DNA of 64,000 nucleotides from Rhizobiaceae bacterium (GTDB lineage Bacteria; Pseudomonadota; Alphaproteobacteria; Rhizobiales; Rhizobiaceae): NCBI GenBank assembly GCA_019635795.1, contig JAHBYV010000019.1:1-64000 (forward strand), in the 5' to 3' direction. Under the pieces are notes generated by a model. The model had not been told where the DNA came from and ran no database searches. It was given only the letters and a program-made list of their open reading frames with translations. This document shows, piece after piece, positions 1-8,288 of this stretch (the stretch's first letter is position 1; the number at the start of each line of letters is the position of its first letter). The position numbers were made by a program, and so were the translations under genes.

Positions 1-1
1 G

Positions 2-391
2 AATGACCTGCGTATAATTGGAACTATTGCGGCCTCCATCCTAATCAGCGGCCTTGCCGTATCCGTAGCGAACGCGGCCTGCGAGGGAAGCAACGGACGC
101 GGATGGGGCAGTCGTGGCGGACAGGGCAAGTTTACTATGTCGGCAGCCGACAAGTCGTGCAATATCGGCTTCCCGAACTTCATCAATGACCAAGCCAAAA
201 CCAAGATCCCGGCCAATCAGGTGACGTTAACGTCACAGCCAAAAAACGGCAAGGTCTCAGTGTCGGGTAAGGGATTGACCTACACGCCTAACGCTGGCTT
301 CAAGGGAAAGGATAAGTTCTGCACCCAAAAACGGACGCCAAAAGTAAAAGGCAAGGCGCTGCGCGGTTGCGTTACCTTTACGGTGAAGTAA
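2..391 (+). CDS. Small secreted Ig-like protein, first tandem copy (5' end incomplete or non-ATG start)
   Basis: Frame 2 is open from the window edge and reads a hydrophobic signal-like segment ending in VSVANAA, then a Cys-Gly/Arg-rich stretch and a beta-rich domain with PKNGKV and GFKGKDKFC, typical of bacterial Ig-like (cadherin-like) folds. Four cysteines match those of the paralogue at 633-1013, so two disulfides in the periplasm or outside the cell are plausible. By alignment with that paralogue its start Met corresponds to a CTG at 8-10. The ATG at 3-5 is out of frame and hits a stop at once. The true start is therefore a rare CTG, lies upstream of the window, or has been lost. The function is unknown. 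Confidence 0.6.
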   Translation, partial: NDLRIIGTIAASILISGLAVSVANAACEGSNGRGWGSRGGQGKFTMSAADKSCNIGFPNFINDQAKTKIPANQVTLTSQPKNGKVSVSGKGLTYTPNAGFKGKDKFCTQKRTPKVKGKALRGCVTFTVK

Positions 392-632
392 CGCATCTCT
401 TCAATAGCCGTCGCAGGGAAGGAACCAACCCGCGACGGCCTACGTCACACAGAAAGCGGGATTGGCATGCTGCAACTTAGCTCCCCCCCGGACGATCTCT
501 ATTCCTCGCTTAAATCGGCCCAACAAATCCCGACGTCTAAAGCTGCGTCCTTTTCGTTAAGCAATCCTTCAAAATTCTCATACCCAAATGGCCATGTTCA
601 AATAATGAAATATTCATATTGGAGGGCTGGGA

Positions 633-1013
633 ATGCGTTTACTTGGAATGTTTGCAACTGCCTTTGCTGTCAGTGGACTGGCGGTTTCAGTTGCCAATGC
701 AGCCTGCGAAGGAACGAATGGCCGAGGTTGGGGCAAAGGCGGTGGGAATGGCAAATTTGTGATGGGAGCTACGGACAAATCTTGCAACATTAGCTTTCCG
801 CACTTCATTAATGACGCGAAGAAAACGCGGACCCCTGCAAATCAGGTGAAGTTCACCACGGAACCTAAGAACGGCAAAGTTAACGTAGTGGGCAAGGGAC
901 TTGTTTACACTCCCAACCCCGGCTTCAAGGGAAAAGACAAGTTCTGTACGACCAATAAATCTGCAAAGGAAAAGGGGACCCTGAGGGGCTGCATCACAAT
1001 CAGGGTGAAGTAG
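633..1013 (+). CDS. Small secreted Ig-like protein, second tandem copy
   Basis: This 126-residue protein starts MRLLGMFATAFAVSG and has a clear signal peptide ending near VANAA. A GRGWGKGGGNGKF segment follows, then a domain with PKNGKVNVVGKGLVYTPN and GFKGKDKFC. The start is supported by TTGGAGGG a few bases upstream of ATG 633. It is a close paralogue of the upstream copy along its whole length, including four cysteines, so the pair arose by tandem duplication. The motif YTPNxGFxGxDxF is common in bacterial Ig/cadherin-like domains of secreted and adhesin proteins; a single-domain version like this has no assigned role. The gene ends 25 bases before the left end of the IS3 element. Confidence 0.7.
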   Translation: MRLLGMFATAFAVSGLAVSVANAACEGTNGRGWGKGGGNGKFVMGATDKSCNISFPHFINDAKKTRTPANQVKFTTEPKNGKVNVVGKGLVYTPNPGFKGKDKFCTTNKSAKEKGTLRGCITIRVK

Positions 1014-1112
1014 TTACCTATTCCGAAGCGTCGCAATTGACGTGGTCTGGTGAAAGTGGCCCGGATCGGATGTTAAATTTCTGGCGGATTTTCCCGAAGG
1101 AGGAAGTTCGCT

Positions 1113-1394
1113 TTGAAGAAGAAACGCTATTCGGTTGAGCAGATTGTCGCTGCTCTCAAACAGGTTGAGATGGGTCTGCCTGTCGCCGACCTGATCCGCC
1201 AACTCGGCATATCCGAGATGACATATTATCGCTGGAAGAAGCAGTATTCCGGCCTCGAGAGCGAACAGGTTCGAGAGCTGAAGCAGGTTCTGGAAGAGAA
1301 CGCCCGACTCAAGAAACTGGTCGCGGAGTTGAGCCTGGATAAGGCCGTTTTGCAGGATGTGCTGTCAAAAAAATTCCCCGGCCATCGCTCATGA
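1113..1394 (+). CDS. IS3-family transposase OrfA (HTH protein)
   Basis: This 93-residue protein starts MKKKRYSVEQIVAALKQVE. It has a helix-turn-helix (residues about 8-40, with SEMTYYRWKKQY) followed by a leucine-zipper-like segment (about 50-85), the standard OrfA layout of IS3 elements of the IS407/IS2-like groups. It binds the terminal repeats and supplies the N-terminal part of the OrfAB transposase made by programmed frameshifting. AAGGAGGAAG precedes a TTG at 1113, which is the likely start codon. The stop overlaps the orfB ATG (ATGA at 1391-1394). Confidence 0.88.
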   Translation: MKKKRYSVEQIVAALKQVEMGLPVADLIRQLGISEMTYYRWKKQYSGLESEQVRELKQVLEENARLKKLVAELSLDKAVLQDVLSKKFPGHRS

Positions 1395-2236
1395 AACAGG
1401 TTGTAGACTACGTGACCCGCGTCCACGGCTATAGCCAGCGCAAGGCCTGCCGTCTGACGCGCCAACACCGCTCCACCCAACGCAAGCCATCGGTCCGCAA
1501 TCCTCGAACTGAGCTTTGCCAGAGGATGCATGAGATCGTGGCGGCCCGCATCCGGTTCGGCTATCGGCGTGTGCACATTATGCTCAGGCGAGAGGGTTGG
1601 CAGGTTGGCAAGAATGTCGTCTATCGGCTGTATCGCGAGGAAGGTTTGTGTTTGCGGACCAAGCGCCCGCGTCGGCGCAAGATGGCGGTTCATCGTCAAG
1701 CGCGTTGCCTGGCCAGAAGACCGAACGAGGCATGGAGCATGGACTTCGTTCACGATCAACTGACAGATGGCTCAAAGCTGCGTCTGTTAACGGTCATCGA
1801 TGTGTTCACGCGTGAAGCTCTCGCCATTGAAGTGGGATACAGACTTCGCGGCGAGCATGTGGCAGCAGTGCTGAACCGCCTTGTCTATCTACGCGGAGCG
1901 CCCAGGGCAGTATTTTGCGACAATGGCGCCGAGTTCACCGGGCAGATTGTCGACCTTTGGGCGTATACGCATAAGGTCAGATTGGACTTCTCGCGACCAG
2001 GTACGCCAACCGACAATGCTCATATCGAGTCGTTCAATGGGGCACTCCGTGACGAATTCCTAAATATCAATTGGTTCAGCTCCGTTGCGGAAGCCAGGCG
2101 GCTCGCCGAGATCTGGAGGCGAGACTTTAATGATAGCCGGCCTCACATGGCTCACAATGGCAAAACCCCAACGGAATTTGCCGAAATATCAGGCCTGTGC
2201 CATGGTGGGCAGGTCGAAATCGCTGCTGGATTTTAA
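1391..2236 (+). CDS. IS3-family transposase OrfB (DDE integrase domain)
   Basis: This 281-residue protein carries an HTH_21 segment (about residues 20-80, with HEIVAARIRFGYRRVHIML) and an rve-type DDE core. The catalytic residues are visible as D in WSMDFVHDQL, D in VFCDNGAEF and E in NAHIESFNGALRDEF. It overlaps orfA by four bases in the -1 frame. A run of A residues (GTCAAAAAAATTCC, about 1366-1378) upstream in orfA could serve as the frameshift site for an OrfAB fusion. No internal stop is seen, so the element looks competent. Confidence 0.9.
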   Translation: MKQVVDYVTRVHGYSQRKACRLTRQHRSTQRKPSVRNPRTELCQRMHEIVAARIRFGYRRVHIMLRREGWQVGKNVVYRLYREEGLCLRTKRPRRRKMAVHRQARCLARRPNEAWSMDFVHDQLTDGSKLRLLTVIDVFTREALAIEVGYRLRGEHVAAVLNRLVYLRGAPRAVFCDNGAEFTGQIVDLWAYTHKVRLDFSRPGTPTDNAHIESFNGALRDEFLNINWFSSVAEARRLAEIWRRDFNDSRPHMAHNGKTPTEFAEISGLCHGGQVEIAAGF

Positions 2237-2307
2237 CGACTAGCCCGGGCCACCAAAACCAAGCACTTCAAACCAAGCATGCACTAACATTGAAACGGAC
2301 CACCTGA

Positions 2308-2752
2308 CGGGGGCAGGCCACAAGTTGCGGAGGCATTTTCTTCGACAAGAAATGCAATTCTGATGGGTCGAGCGCAAATAAATCCAGAAAGGTTTTGGTT
2401 CTTCATGTGATATTGAACCCCGCGTACCACACCAACTTGATACGCGAATGGTCTACACTAGGGTAATAGGCGTAATCGCGGTTCAATGTTCAGAGTGAAC
2501 GACGGCGCAATATCAATACAAGGCCAACGTTCACAATAGTGCTGTCCACCACGTAGTCTCCGCTGAATTTACCGAAATCGGCCATTTCAACGACGATCCC
2601 GGCGCAAAGCGCCATCGTGCCTACCATATCACCTGAGCTGGGCAGCGGTTTGCGGTTTTTGAAATGCAGCTGTGAAGCGGCTTTGCCTCGGTCTGCACTT
2701 TGTCCTCCACGCGCTCTCCGGTGATTTCTCACAGCCAGCCGCCAAGGCTTGA
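2308..2752. other. Intergenic stretch without a supportable gene
   Basis: Between the IS right end and the operator before the SDR gene I find no coding frame with both a plausible start and a recognisable product. A 94-codon leftward frame at 2490-2774 is open, but it lacks a ribosome binding site and any familiar motif. It may be the remnant of a gene disrupted near the IS. Confidence 0.4.
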
Positions 2753-2762
2753 TGTATATACA
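2753..2762. promoter_or_regulatory. HutC/GntR-type operator upstream of the SDR gene
   Basis: A perfect ten-base palindrome TGTATATACA lies 40 bases before the SDR start. It matches the TTGTATATACAA-like core known for HutC-family regulators. The same core recurs at 4738-4747 and, with one change, at 14980-14989, in front of the other two transcription units of the cluster. The adjacent HutC-like repressor (3638-4393) is the obvious candidate to bind it. This is inferred from sequence only. Confidence 0.6.
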
Positions 2763-2801
2763 AATAAAGATCATAACTCTATGGACTTAAATGGAGGGCA
2801 T

Positions 2802-3623
2802 ATGATGGGCGCACGGCTTCTGAATAAGATAGCAGTCGTAACCGGTGGGAGCAGAGGGATTGGTCGACAGACCTGCATCGAGCTCGCGACAGAAGGCGCT
2901 AACGTTGCGGTGGTGGCAGGGCGTGATCTTGAGAGTGCTAGGCAGACCGTATGTGAAATCGAGGCGCTGGGGCGCAGAGCTATTGCACTTCAGGTTGACG
3001 TAAGAGACAAATTGCAGGTCGACAGGATGGTAACAGATGTGGTTGGTGAATTCGACCGCATAGATATCCTTGTTAACAACGCCGGAGGCGGCGGTGTTGG
3101 TAAGCCGCTGCACGAACTTACGGTCGAACAGTGGGACAATGCCTTCGCCCTTAATACCCGCTCCACATTCCTTTGCAGTGCGGCGGTCGCGCGTCAGATG
3201 ATAGCGCAGGGCTCCGGCGGAAGTATCATCAACGTTGCTGGCGCATCCGCCCACCGAAACTATGCTGGATACGGTGCCTATGGTCCGAGTAAAGCAGCCG
3301 TGATCTCGATGACGAAGCAGGCTTGTATCGAATGGGCTCCCTACGAAATACGGGTAAATGGCGTCAGCCCAGGGCCTGTTCGCGATCCGGATTCCGGCTG
3401 GCAAGAGCGCGAGCCGATCCTGGCCGAAGAGGTGTCGAGGCTACCCTTGGGCCGCGCCGGCACACGTAGGGAGATCGCACGGACGATCGTTTTCCTCGCC
3501 AGCGAGGACGGCGGCTTCATCACAGGGCAGATGATCGTCGTCGACGGCGGCGGGCTCAACACTTGGTACTTAACTGGTACCATCCGAAGCGGAGAGAAGA
3601 AGCCATTTTGGGGCAAGGATTGA
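2802..3623 (+). CDS. SDR-family NAD(P)-dependent oxidoreductase
   Basis: This is a short-chain dehydrogenase of about 273 residues with a Rossmann cofactor motif TGGSRGIG near the N-terminus, the NNAG motif, and the Ser/Tyr/Lys catalytic set (NVAGASA, then YGPSK). The C-terminal GGFITGQMIVVDGGG segment is typical of FabG-like members. ATG 2802 is chosen because GGAGGG lies at 2793-2798; ATG 2805 is equally possible, and the longer frame from 2700 has no ribosome site. The substrate cannot be read from sequence. Its operator and convergence with the GntR gene (15 bases between stops) place it in the catabolic cluster, where it could oxidise or reduce a pathway intermediate. Confidence 0.85.
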   Translation: MMGARLLNKIAVVTGGSRGIGRQTCIELATEGANVAVVAGRDLESARQTVCEIEALGRRAIALQVDVRDKLQVDRMVTDVVGEFDRIDILVNNAGGGGVGKPLHELTVEQWDNAFALNTRSTFLCSAAVARQMIAQGSGGSIINVAGASAHRNYAGYGAYGPSKAAVISMTKQACIEWAPYEIRVNGVSPGPVRDPDSGWQEREPILAEEVSRLPLGRAGTRREIARTIVFLASEDGGFITGQMIVVDGGGLNTWYLTGTIRSGEKKPFWGKD

Positions 3624-3637
3624 AATGGCTACGGCGT

Positions 3638-4393
3638 TCAAGGACGCGGGGGCCCGAACTGGGCTACGAGTTCATGGTGGTCGCCCGAATAATGCAACTT
3701 TACATGTGTGATGTATGTGTCGTTGTTCCATGTTCGGCGCTCGATCACAAGACAGGCGTCACCCACCTTTAGTTTAAGCTGTTTCGCTGTAATACGATCT
3801 GCGTTAACGGCACGAATCCGATGCTCAGCCGCGCTCCACGGAACGCGATTGATAAGCCAGCGACCTGGTGGAATATTCTCAAACGTCTCTTCTGCTACTT
3901 CGGGAACAGCCGATATATTTATTAAGCGCACTTCAAAGCAGAATGGCTCGCCGCCCGCCAAGTGCATTAGCTGCAGTGCGACCACCTCGTTTCGTCGGTT
4001 AATACCGAGCAATTGCTGATCGCTGGAATTCGCCTTGCGCCGCACCAGCGCCAAGCGCATGTATTGGTAAGAGAGCCCAAGAGCGGCCACTTCAGATTCG
4101 AGGTCACGGATTTCCAAGACCGCTGATCGCGTATGCGGATGCATAACATAGCTGCCCGACTTGCGCCGCCGCTCTATGAGTCCGCGCTTAACGAGGTAGG
4201 ACAACGCCTTGTTGACCGTCATCCGTGAGCATCCGTACTGTTCCATCAGCTCGTATTCAAATGGAATGCGGAACCCCGGAGGCCAGGCTCCCGAGACAAT
4301 CTGACCTTCAACGTCTTGTAATATCCGATCGTGGAGAGGACGGCGCGGCGCAGTATGTGTGACTGGATAGTCTTTTCGTGTTCTAGAGTTCAT
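3638..4393 (-). CDS. GntR-family (HutC subfamily) transcriptional regulator
   Basis: This 251-residue protein has an N-terminal winged helix (about residues 18-85, with PFEYELMEQYGCSRMTVNKALSYLVKRGLIERRRKSGSYV split across the HTH and wing) and a C-terminal UTRA ligand-binding domain (about 105-245, ending LVIERRTWNND and a FGPPRP tail). UTRA regulators bind small effectors; HutC itself senses urocanate. It lies between the SDR and lyase genes and is transcribed opposite to both, a common place for a local repressor. Three palindromes of the HutC type occur upstream of the neighbouring units, but none is obvious directly before this gene. The effector is probably the lyase product or a related acrylate, which is inference. 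Confidence 0.85.
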   Translation of the reverse strand: MNSRTRKDYPVTHTAPRRPLHDRILQDVEGQIVSGAWPPGFRIPFEYELMEQYGCSRMTVNKALSYLVKRGLIERRRKSGSYVMHPHTRSAVLEIRDLESEVAALGLSYQYMRLALVRRKANSSDQQLLGINRRNEVVALQLMHLAGGEPFCFEVRLINISAVPEVAEETFENIPPGRWLINRVPWSAAEHRIRAVNADRITAKQLKLKVGDACLVIERRTWNNDTYITHVKLHYSGDHHELVAQFGPPRP

Positions 4394-4737
4394 ATTCCGC
4401 GCTCAAACAAAAATGAGTCCATCCAGTACCTTTAAAGCCTCAAGATAGGTTATGGTTTAATGCCTACAATAAAGACTCCGATCGATAGTTCCTTTTTTGG
4501 TTCGCGAGTTGTCGTATCGTGATCCCGCAGGCGCAAAACCGTCATTATCAGGACCCTGAACCATGATAGCGGGTCGATCATCCCCGATTTTGGATCAACG
4601 TAGCTGAGAATCGCAGAGGCTTGTCTGTCTATTACGGCAGAGGGAACTGTGATCCCAGCCGTCATGCGTCAGCTCGTTCCTTGCAATGAATGTGAGCATC
4701 GCAAGCGATCATTGAAATTCTCCTTGACCTTCATTTA

Positions 4738-4747
4738 TGTATATACA
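4738..4747. promoter_or_regulatory. HutC/GntR-type operator upstream of the ammonia-lyase gene
   Basis: TGTATATACA sits in the 630-base gap between the divergently transcribed regulator and lyase genes. It is flanked by partly symmetric AT-rich arms (TTTA on the left, ACATAA on the right). A TTGACC hexamer just upstream (about 4724-4729) could be a -35 element, so a bound repressor would block the lyase promoter. The rest of the gap (4394-5023) holds no gene I can support; a 71-codon leftward frame at 4450-4665 has no recognisable features. Confidence 0.6.
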
Positions 4748-5023
4748 ACATAAGCTAGCATTTGGAAGACGTGTTTGACTAGATAGGCATCAGGGCTTGG
4801 CGCGACGCCCGTCCTGCAGCGCTCGACCAGAAGCCGGCCGAGTATGCGTTGTCGAGGAGGATTAGTTGCCGTCCAGCATCGACGCATTTTTAGTTCGGCC
4901 GGTAGGCGGATTCCGCCATCTGGAATATCTCCGAGCCCGAGATACTGTTTCCTGGGTCGGCTTCAACTTCATTGTGATCGCGCACAGCGCGGTATGTCTG
5001 ACCTTAAACAACCGTGTGAAAAA

Positions 5024-6574
5024 ATGAACGACAAGCATCTACATACACTCCATCCGGGAAGCGTTCCCCTTGCCGTACTAGAGGACATTTACTGGAACGA
5101 CGAGGCTGCCGTGGTGATCCACGACTCCTTTAATGACGGCATCCGCAAATCTGCAGTGCGCATTGCAGATATCGCGAGGGGGCACGCGCCCGCATACGGG
5201 ATCAACACAGGCTTCGGCAAGCTCGCCTCGGTGCGCATTCCTCCCGCTGATGTCGAGACGCTGCAGCGCAACCTCATCCTATCGCATTGCTGCGGTGTCA
5301 GCTCTCCCCTACCCCAAAATATCGTACGACTTATCATGGTTTTGAAACTGATCTCTCTTGGCCGCGGCGCATCTGGCGTTCGGATAGAGATTGTGCGGAT
5401 GATCGAACAGATGATCACCCGGGGCGTCATGCCTTTGATTCCGGAAAAGGGGTCTGTGGGTGCCTCCGGCGACCTCGCGCCTCTGGCGCATATGACAGCC
5501 GTTATGATAGGCGAAGGCTTCGCTGACATCAAAGGGCAGCGCCTGCCAGGTAAGGAGGCGCTGGCAAGGGCCGGCTTGAAGCCGATCGTCCTCGCTGCCA
5601 AGGAAGGGCTCGCCATGATTAACGGCACGCAGGTTTCCACAGCGCTTGCGCTCGCCGGACTGTTTCGCGCTCATCGTGCTGCCATATCGGCGTTAATTAC
5701 CGGCGCACTCTCGACCGATGCGGCTAAGGGATCAACATCCCCGTTCCATCGTGAGATTCATACTTTACGCGGACACAAGGGCCAGATCGAGGCAGCACAC
5801 ACCATCCAGATATTGATGAACAATTCTGAGATCCGCAACAGTCACCTCGAAGGCGACGAGCGCGTTCAGGACCCTTATTGCATCCGGTGCCAACCACAGG
5901 TGATGGGTGCCTGCCTTGATTTGCTCAACGCAGCTGCGCGATCGCTCTCGATCGAAGCGAATGCCGTGACCGACAACCCCCTAGTCCTGTCCGACGGCTG
6001 CGTGGTGTCTGGCGGCAATTTTCACGCCGAGCCTGTGGCTTTCGCTGCCGACCAGATAGCTTTGGCCGTCTGCGAGATCGGAGCAATTGCCCAGCGTCGC
6101 ATTGCACTGTTAGTCGACCCGTCGCTCTCATTCGGGCTTCCGGCCTTCCTAGCCAAAAAGCCCGGTCTAAACTCCGGCTTGATGATCGCCGAGGTCACTT
6201 CAGCCGCACTGATGTCGGAGAACAAACAGATGTCGCATCCAGCATCTGTCGACTCGACCCCGACATCAGCAAACCAAGAAGATCACGTCTCCATGGCCTG
6301 CCACGGGGCACGCCGTCTGCTGACGATGACAGAGAACCTCTACACCATTATCGGCATCGAGGCAATTACCGCCGCGCTAGGGATCGAACTACGCGGTCCG
6401 CTGAAGACCGGCACCGAGCTTCGGAAGGTCATTAAACGGCTGCGCGCTTCAGTGCCGACGCTTGATGAAGACCGGTTTATGGCAGTCGATCTCGAAACTG
6501 CCCGAGAGCTAGTGGCTAACGCAGCGCTGAGTTCGACTGTTTCGCCGGAGGTTCTCCCCACTATCGGGGACTAA
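5024..6574 (+). CDS. Histidine/aromatic amino acid ammonia-lyase-like enzyme
   Basis: This 516-residue member of the MIO lyase superfamily resembles HutH closely. The Ala-Ser-Gly triplet that forms the MIO group is at residues 147-149 ([15 protein letters not shown]). Also present are [10 protein letters not shown] with the catalytic Tyr, the NGTQ motif, [13 protein letters not shown] with the substrate-binding Arg, and ANQEDHVSM with the catalytic Glu. HutH normally has SHAAG and YSLRC; here they read SHCCG and YCIRC, both near the active site, which suggests a changed substrate. ATG 5024 is chosen because it precedes a HutH-like beginning ([15 protein letters not shown]); ATG 4994 is an in-frame alternative. 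No hutU, hutI or hutG lies nearby, so it may deaminate histidine or a histidine derivative (for example a betaine) in a non-Hut pathway. Confidence 0.85.
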   Translation: MNDKHLHTLHPGSVPLAVLEDIYWNDEAAVVIHDSFNDGIRKSAVRIADIARGHAPAYGINTGFGKLASVRIPPADVETLQRNLILSHCCGVSSPLPQNIVRLIMVLKLISLGRGASGVRIEIVRMIEQMITRGVMPLIPEKGSVGASGDLAPLAHMTAVMIGEGFADIKGQRLPGKEALARAGLKPIVLAAKEGLAMINGTQVSTALALAGLFRAHRAAISALITGALSTDAAKGSTSPFHREIHTLRGHKGQIEAAHTIQILMNNSEIRNSHLEGDERVQDPYCIRCQPQVMGACLDLLNAAARSLSIEANAVTDNPLVLSDGCVVSGGNFHAEPVAFAADQIALAVCEIGAIAQRRIALLVDPSLSFGLPAFLAKKPGLNSGLMIAEVTSAALMSENKQMSHPASVDSTPTSANQEDHVSMACHGARRLLTMTENLYTIIGIEAITAALGIELRGPLKTGTELRKVIKRLRASVPTLDEDRFMAVDLETARELVANAALSSTVSPEVLPTIGD

Positions 6575-7320
6575 CATGTTGCCGGTCGTAACAAATCATT
6601 GCCTCGTTGCGGAACGTCTATGTGTTGCCCGACGCCGGAAGATACATCCCGCCATGTGAGAGCGACTTAGCAATGCACGCGACGCACCCGGACACCGATT
6701 GGCAGCTCGGTGACACGTGCCGAGCGTGACGGTAATATGCCCGTGAGTCATCAGTTCGTCGACGCTAGTCTCGCCCCATCCGTAGCGCTACGCAGCCTTA
6801 TCGCCGGTACTGCCGCAAGCGGGCATGTCGCTAACCGCGGTAGTGCCAATTTCTAACAAGGTTGTCGCGCGATCACTCAAACCGTCATAGAATAGACAGA
6901 CTGCTTGTGTTTTGAAAGGGCTTTGCGTCGGCATTGGAGGATCTGACCTCCCACATCGTGTTACGAGGAATGTGTAGGATTTTATGCGTTCTGCAGCAAA
7001 CGTAAGGCTCACTTTAACGCTCAAACCTCGGATTTAACATTTTCTGCACCGTCTATTTGATCACTATCAAATCTGAATTGTAGACCTTCGGCGTTTTCAT
7101 CGTGCAGCTCATCCCAAACCATTTTTTGATGGTTAATAGTCTCACTCCGCCAATTCTGAGCTTGGTAATCTTTCTTCCTTCCGTTGCTATAGAGCGCTAC
7201 CCAAATTGCGTTCGGTAACCCTTGGCGACCCATCGAAAGCATCATTGATCAGACCGGTTCTGATCGACGACACTGCTTCTGATCTCTAACTTGATGAACG
7301 CTTTCCGACGGCAGCCCACA
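6575..7320. other. 746-base gap between convergent units, with one inverted repeat
   Basis: No gene is supportable here. Two leftward frames (6788-7024 and 7021-7245) are open but show no ribosome site or family motif and may be gene remnants. A perfect 7-bp inverted repeat, GATCAGA at 7247-7253 and TCTGATC at 7259-7265 with a CCGGT loop, lies between the ends of the converging lyase and dehydrogenase genes. It could be a weak bidirectional terminator, although no T-run follows it. Confidence 0.4.
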
Positions 7321-8244
7321 TCAATATCCTTTGTGGCGGTCTACCTCACCGTCCAGTAAAAGCCCCTTTCGATAACGATCCAGATTCGCGATGATGTAAC
7401 CGGCGGCACTCTCCATTATAGTGTTGCCGGCGATATGCGGTGTAATGATGACTCTCTCATGCTTCCAAAGCGGATTTTGTGGCGGCAGCGGCTCAGGGTC
7501 AGTGACATCAAGTATAACTCGATCCAGATGATTGCTATCGAGAAGCGTCACCACCGCCTCCTGAACGAGATGGGCCCCGCGGGCCATATTGATAACAGAT
7601 GCTCCCCTTGGTAATGTGGACAGCGTCTCGACTGAAAGGAGGCCGCGTGTTTCGTCGGTAAGCGGAAGCAGACAGATTAAGATATTGGTCTCTGCAAGGA
7701 AACGCGGTAATTCCTCCGGCCCGCTGTAGCAATCAACGCCCTCGATAACGTGAGGAGTCCGGCTCCAGCCGCGCAGACGGTAGCCGAATTGCCGCAGGGC
7801 TTCTAGTACAGCGCGACCGATATGACCTAGCCCCATCACACTGACGCAAAGGCTTGCGGGTGTGCGCGAAGGCAACTGCCGCCATATGCACTCTCGCTGC
7901 TGCGCCTGATACGCAGGAAGATCCCGCGCAAGCGTCAGTACCCCCATCACCGCATAATGCTGCATTTGCTCGGTCAGGCCGGGCTCAACCATGCGGACGA
8001 CTCGTAAGCGTGAAGGCAGACTGTCGAAAGCGAAGTGATCGACACCTGCGCCGATACAGAAGAGAACTTCGAGGTTGGGGTAAAGGTCTGCGAGATGTAC
8101 AGGCTGTTCCCAAGTTAGCATGAACCGTACTGCATGCGGATCAACTCCGCTTTCTCTCTCGGCAAACGTAATTTCGGGCATTCTTTCTTCCAGTATCCTG
8201 CGTAGTACCTCACTGCGATTTCCATCTGCTAGGCAAAGAAACAT
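7321..8244 (-). CDS. D-isomer-specific 2-hydroxyacid dehydrogenase, GhrA-like
   Basis: This 307-residue protein of the glyoxylate/hydroxypyruvate reductase A type has the NAD-binding motif VMGLGHIGRAV (about residues 135-145). The catalytic Arg lies in VINMARGAHLV, followed by an acidic DVTDPEPLP region and the catalytic His in TPHIAGNT. The N-terminal catalytic domain is short, as in GhrA proteins. It is the last gene of the leftward operon, 44 bases after the FAD enzyme. In a breakdown pathway it could reduce a 2-oxoacid released from the imported compound; the real substrate is unknown. Confidence 0.85.
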   Translation of the reverse strand: MFLCLADGNRSEVLRRILEERMPEITFAERESGVDPHAVRFMLTWEQPVHLADLYPNLEVLFCIGAGVDHFAFDSLPSRLRVVRMVEPGLTEQMQHYAVMGVLTLARDLPAYQAQQRECIWRQLPSRTPASLCVSVMGLGHIGRAVLEALRQFGYRLRGWSRTPHVIEGVDCYSGPEELPRFLAETNILICLLPLTDETRGLLSVETLSTLPRGASVINMARGAHLVQEAVVTLLDSNHLDRVILDVTDPEPLPPQNPLWKHERVIITPHIAGNTIMESAAGYIIANLDRYRKGLLLDGEVDRHKGY

Positions 8245-8288
8245 CGTATCAGCCTACTTTTTATCCGGTCATGTCTAGCGAATATGCC

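Larger units (their letters stand above)
1038..2307 (+). mobile_element. IS3-family insertion sequence, apparently complete
   Basis: Two overlapping frames (orfA, orfB) are flanked by imperfect inverted repeats. The left end near 1038 (TGACGTGGTCTGGTGAAAG) pairs partly with the complement of the right end near 2307 (TCAGGTGGTCCGTTTCAA), with about 12 of 18 positions matching. The roughly 1.27 kb length fits the family. I could not identify a convincing direct repeat, so the exact ends are approximate. Both frames are open, so the element may be active or only recently fixed. Confidence 0.7.

Noticed and set aside
467-793. Frame overlapping the second Ig-like gene
   Set aside because: It is in another frame of a gene with a clear signal peptide and ribosome site.
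2490-2774. Leftward 94-codon frame before the SDR gene
   Set aside because: No start signal or motif; it covers the operator and promoter region, so it may be a remnant but not a supported gene.
4450-4665. Leftward 71-codon frame between the regulator and the lyase
   Set aside because: No recognisable features and no ribosome site.
3638-6574. A classical hut operon for histidine use
   Set aside because: Only a HutC-like regulator and a HutH-like enzyme are present; hutU, hutI, hutG and hutF are absent.
6788-7245. Two overlapping leftward short frames after the lyase gene
   Set aside because: No conserved motif or start site; considered gene remnants at best.
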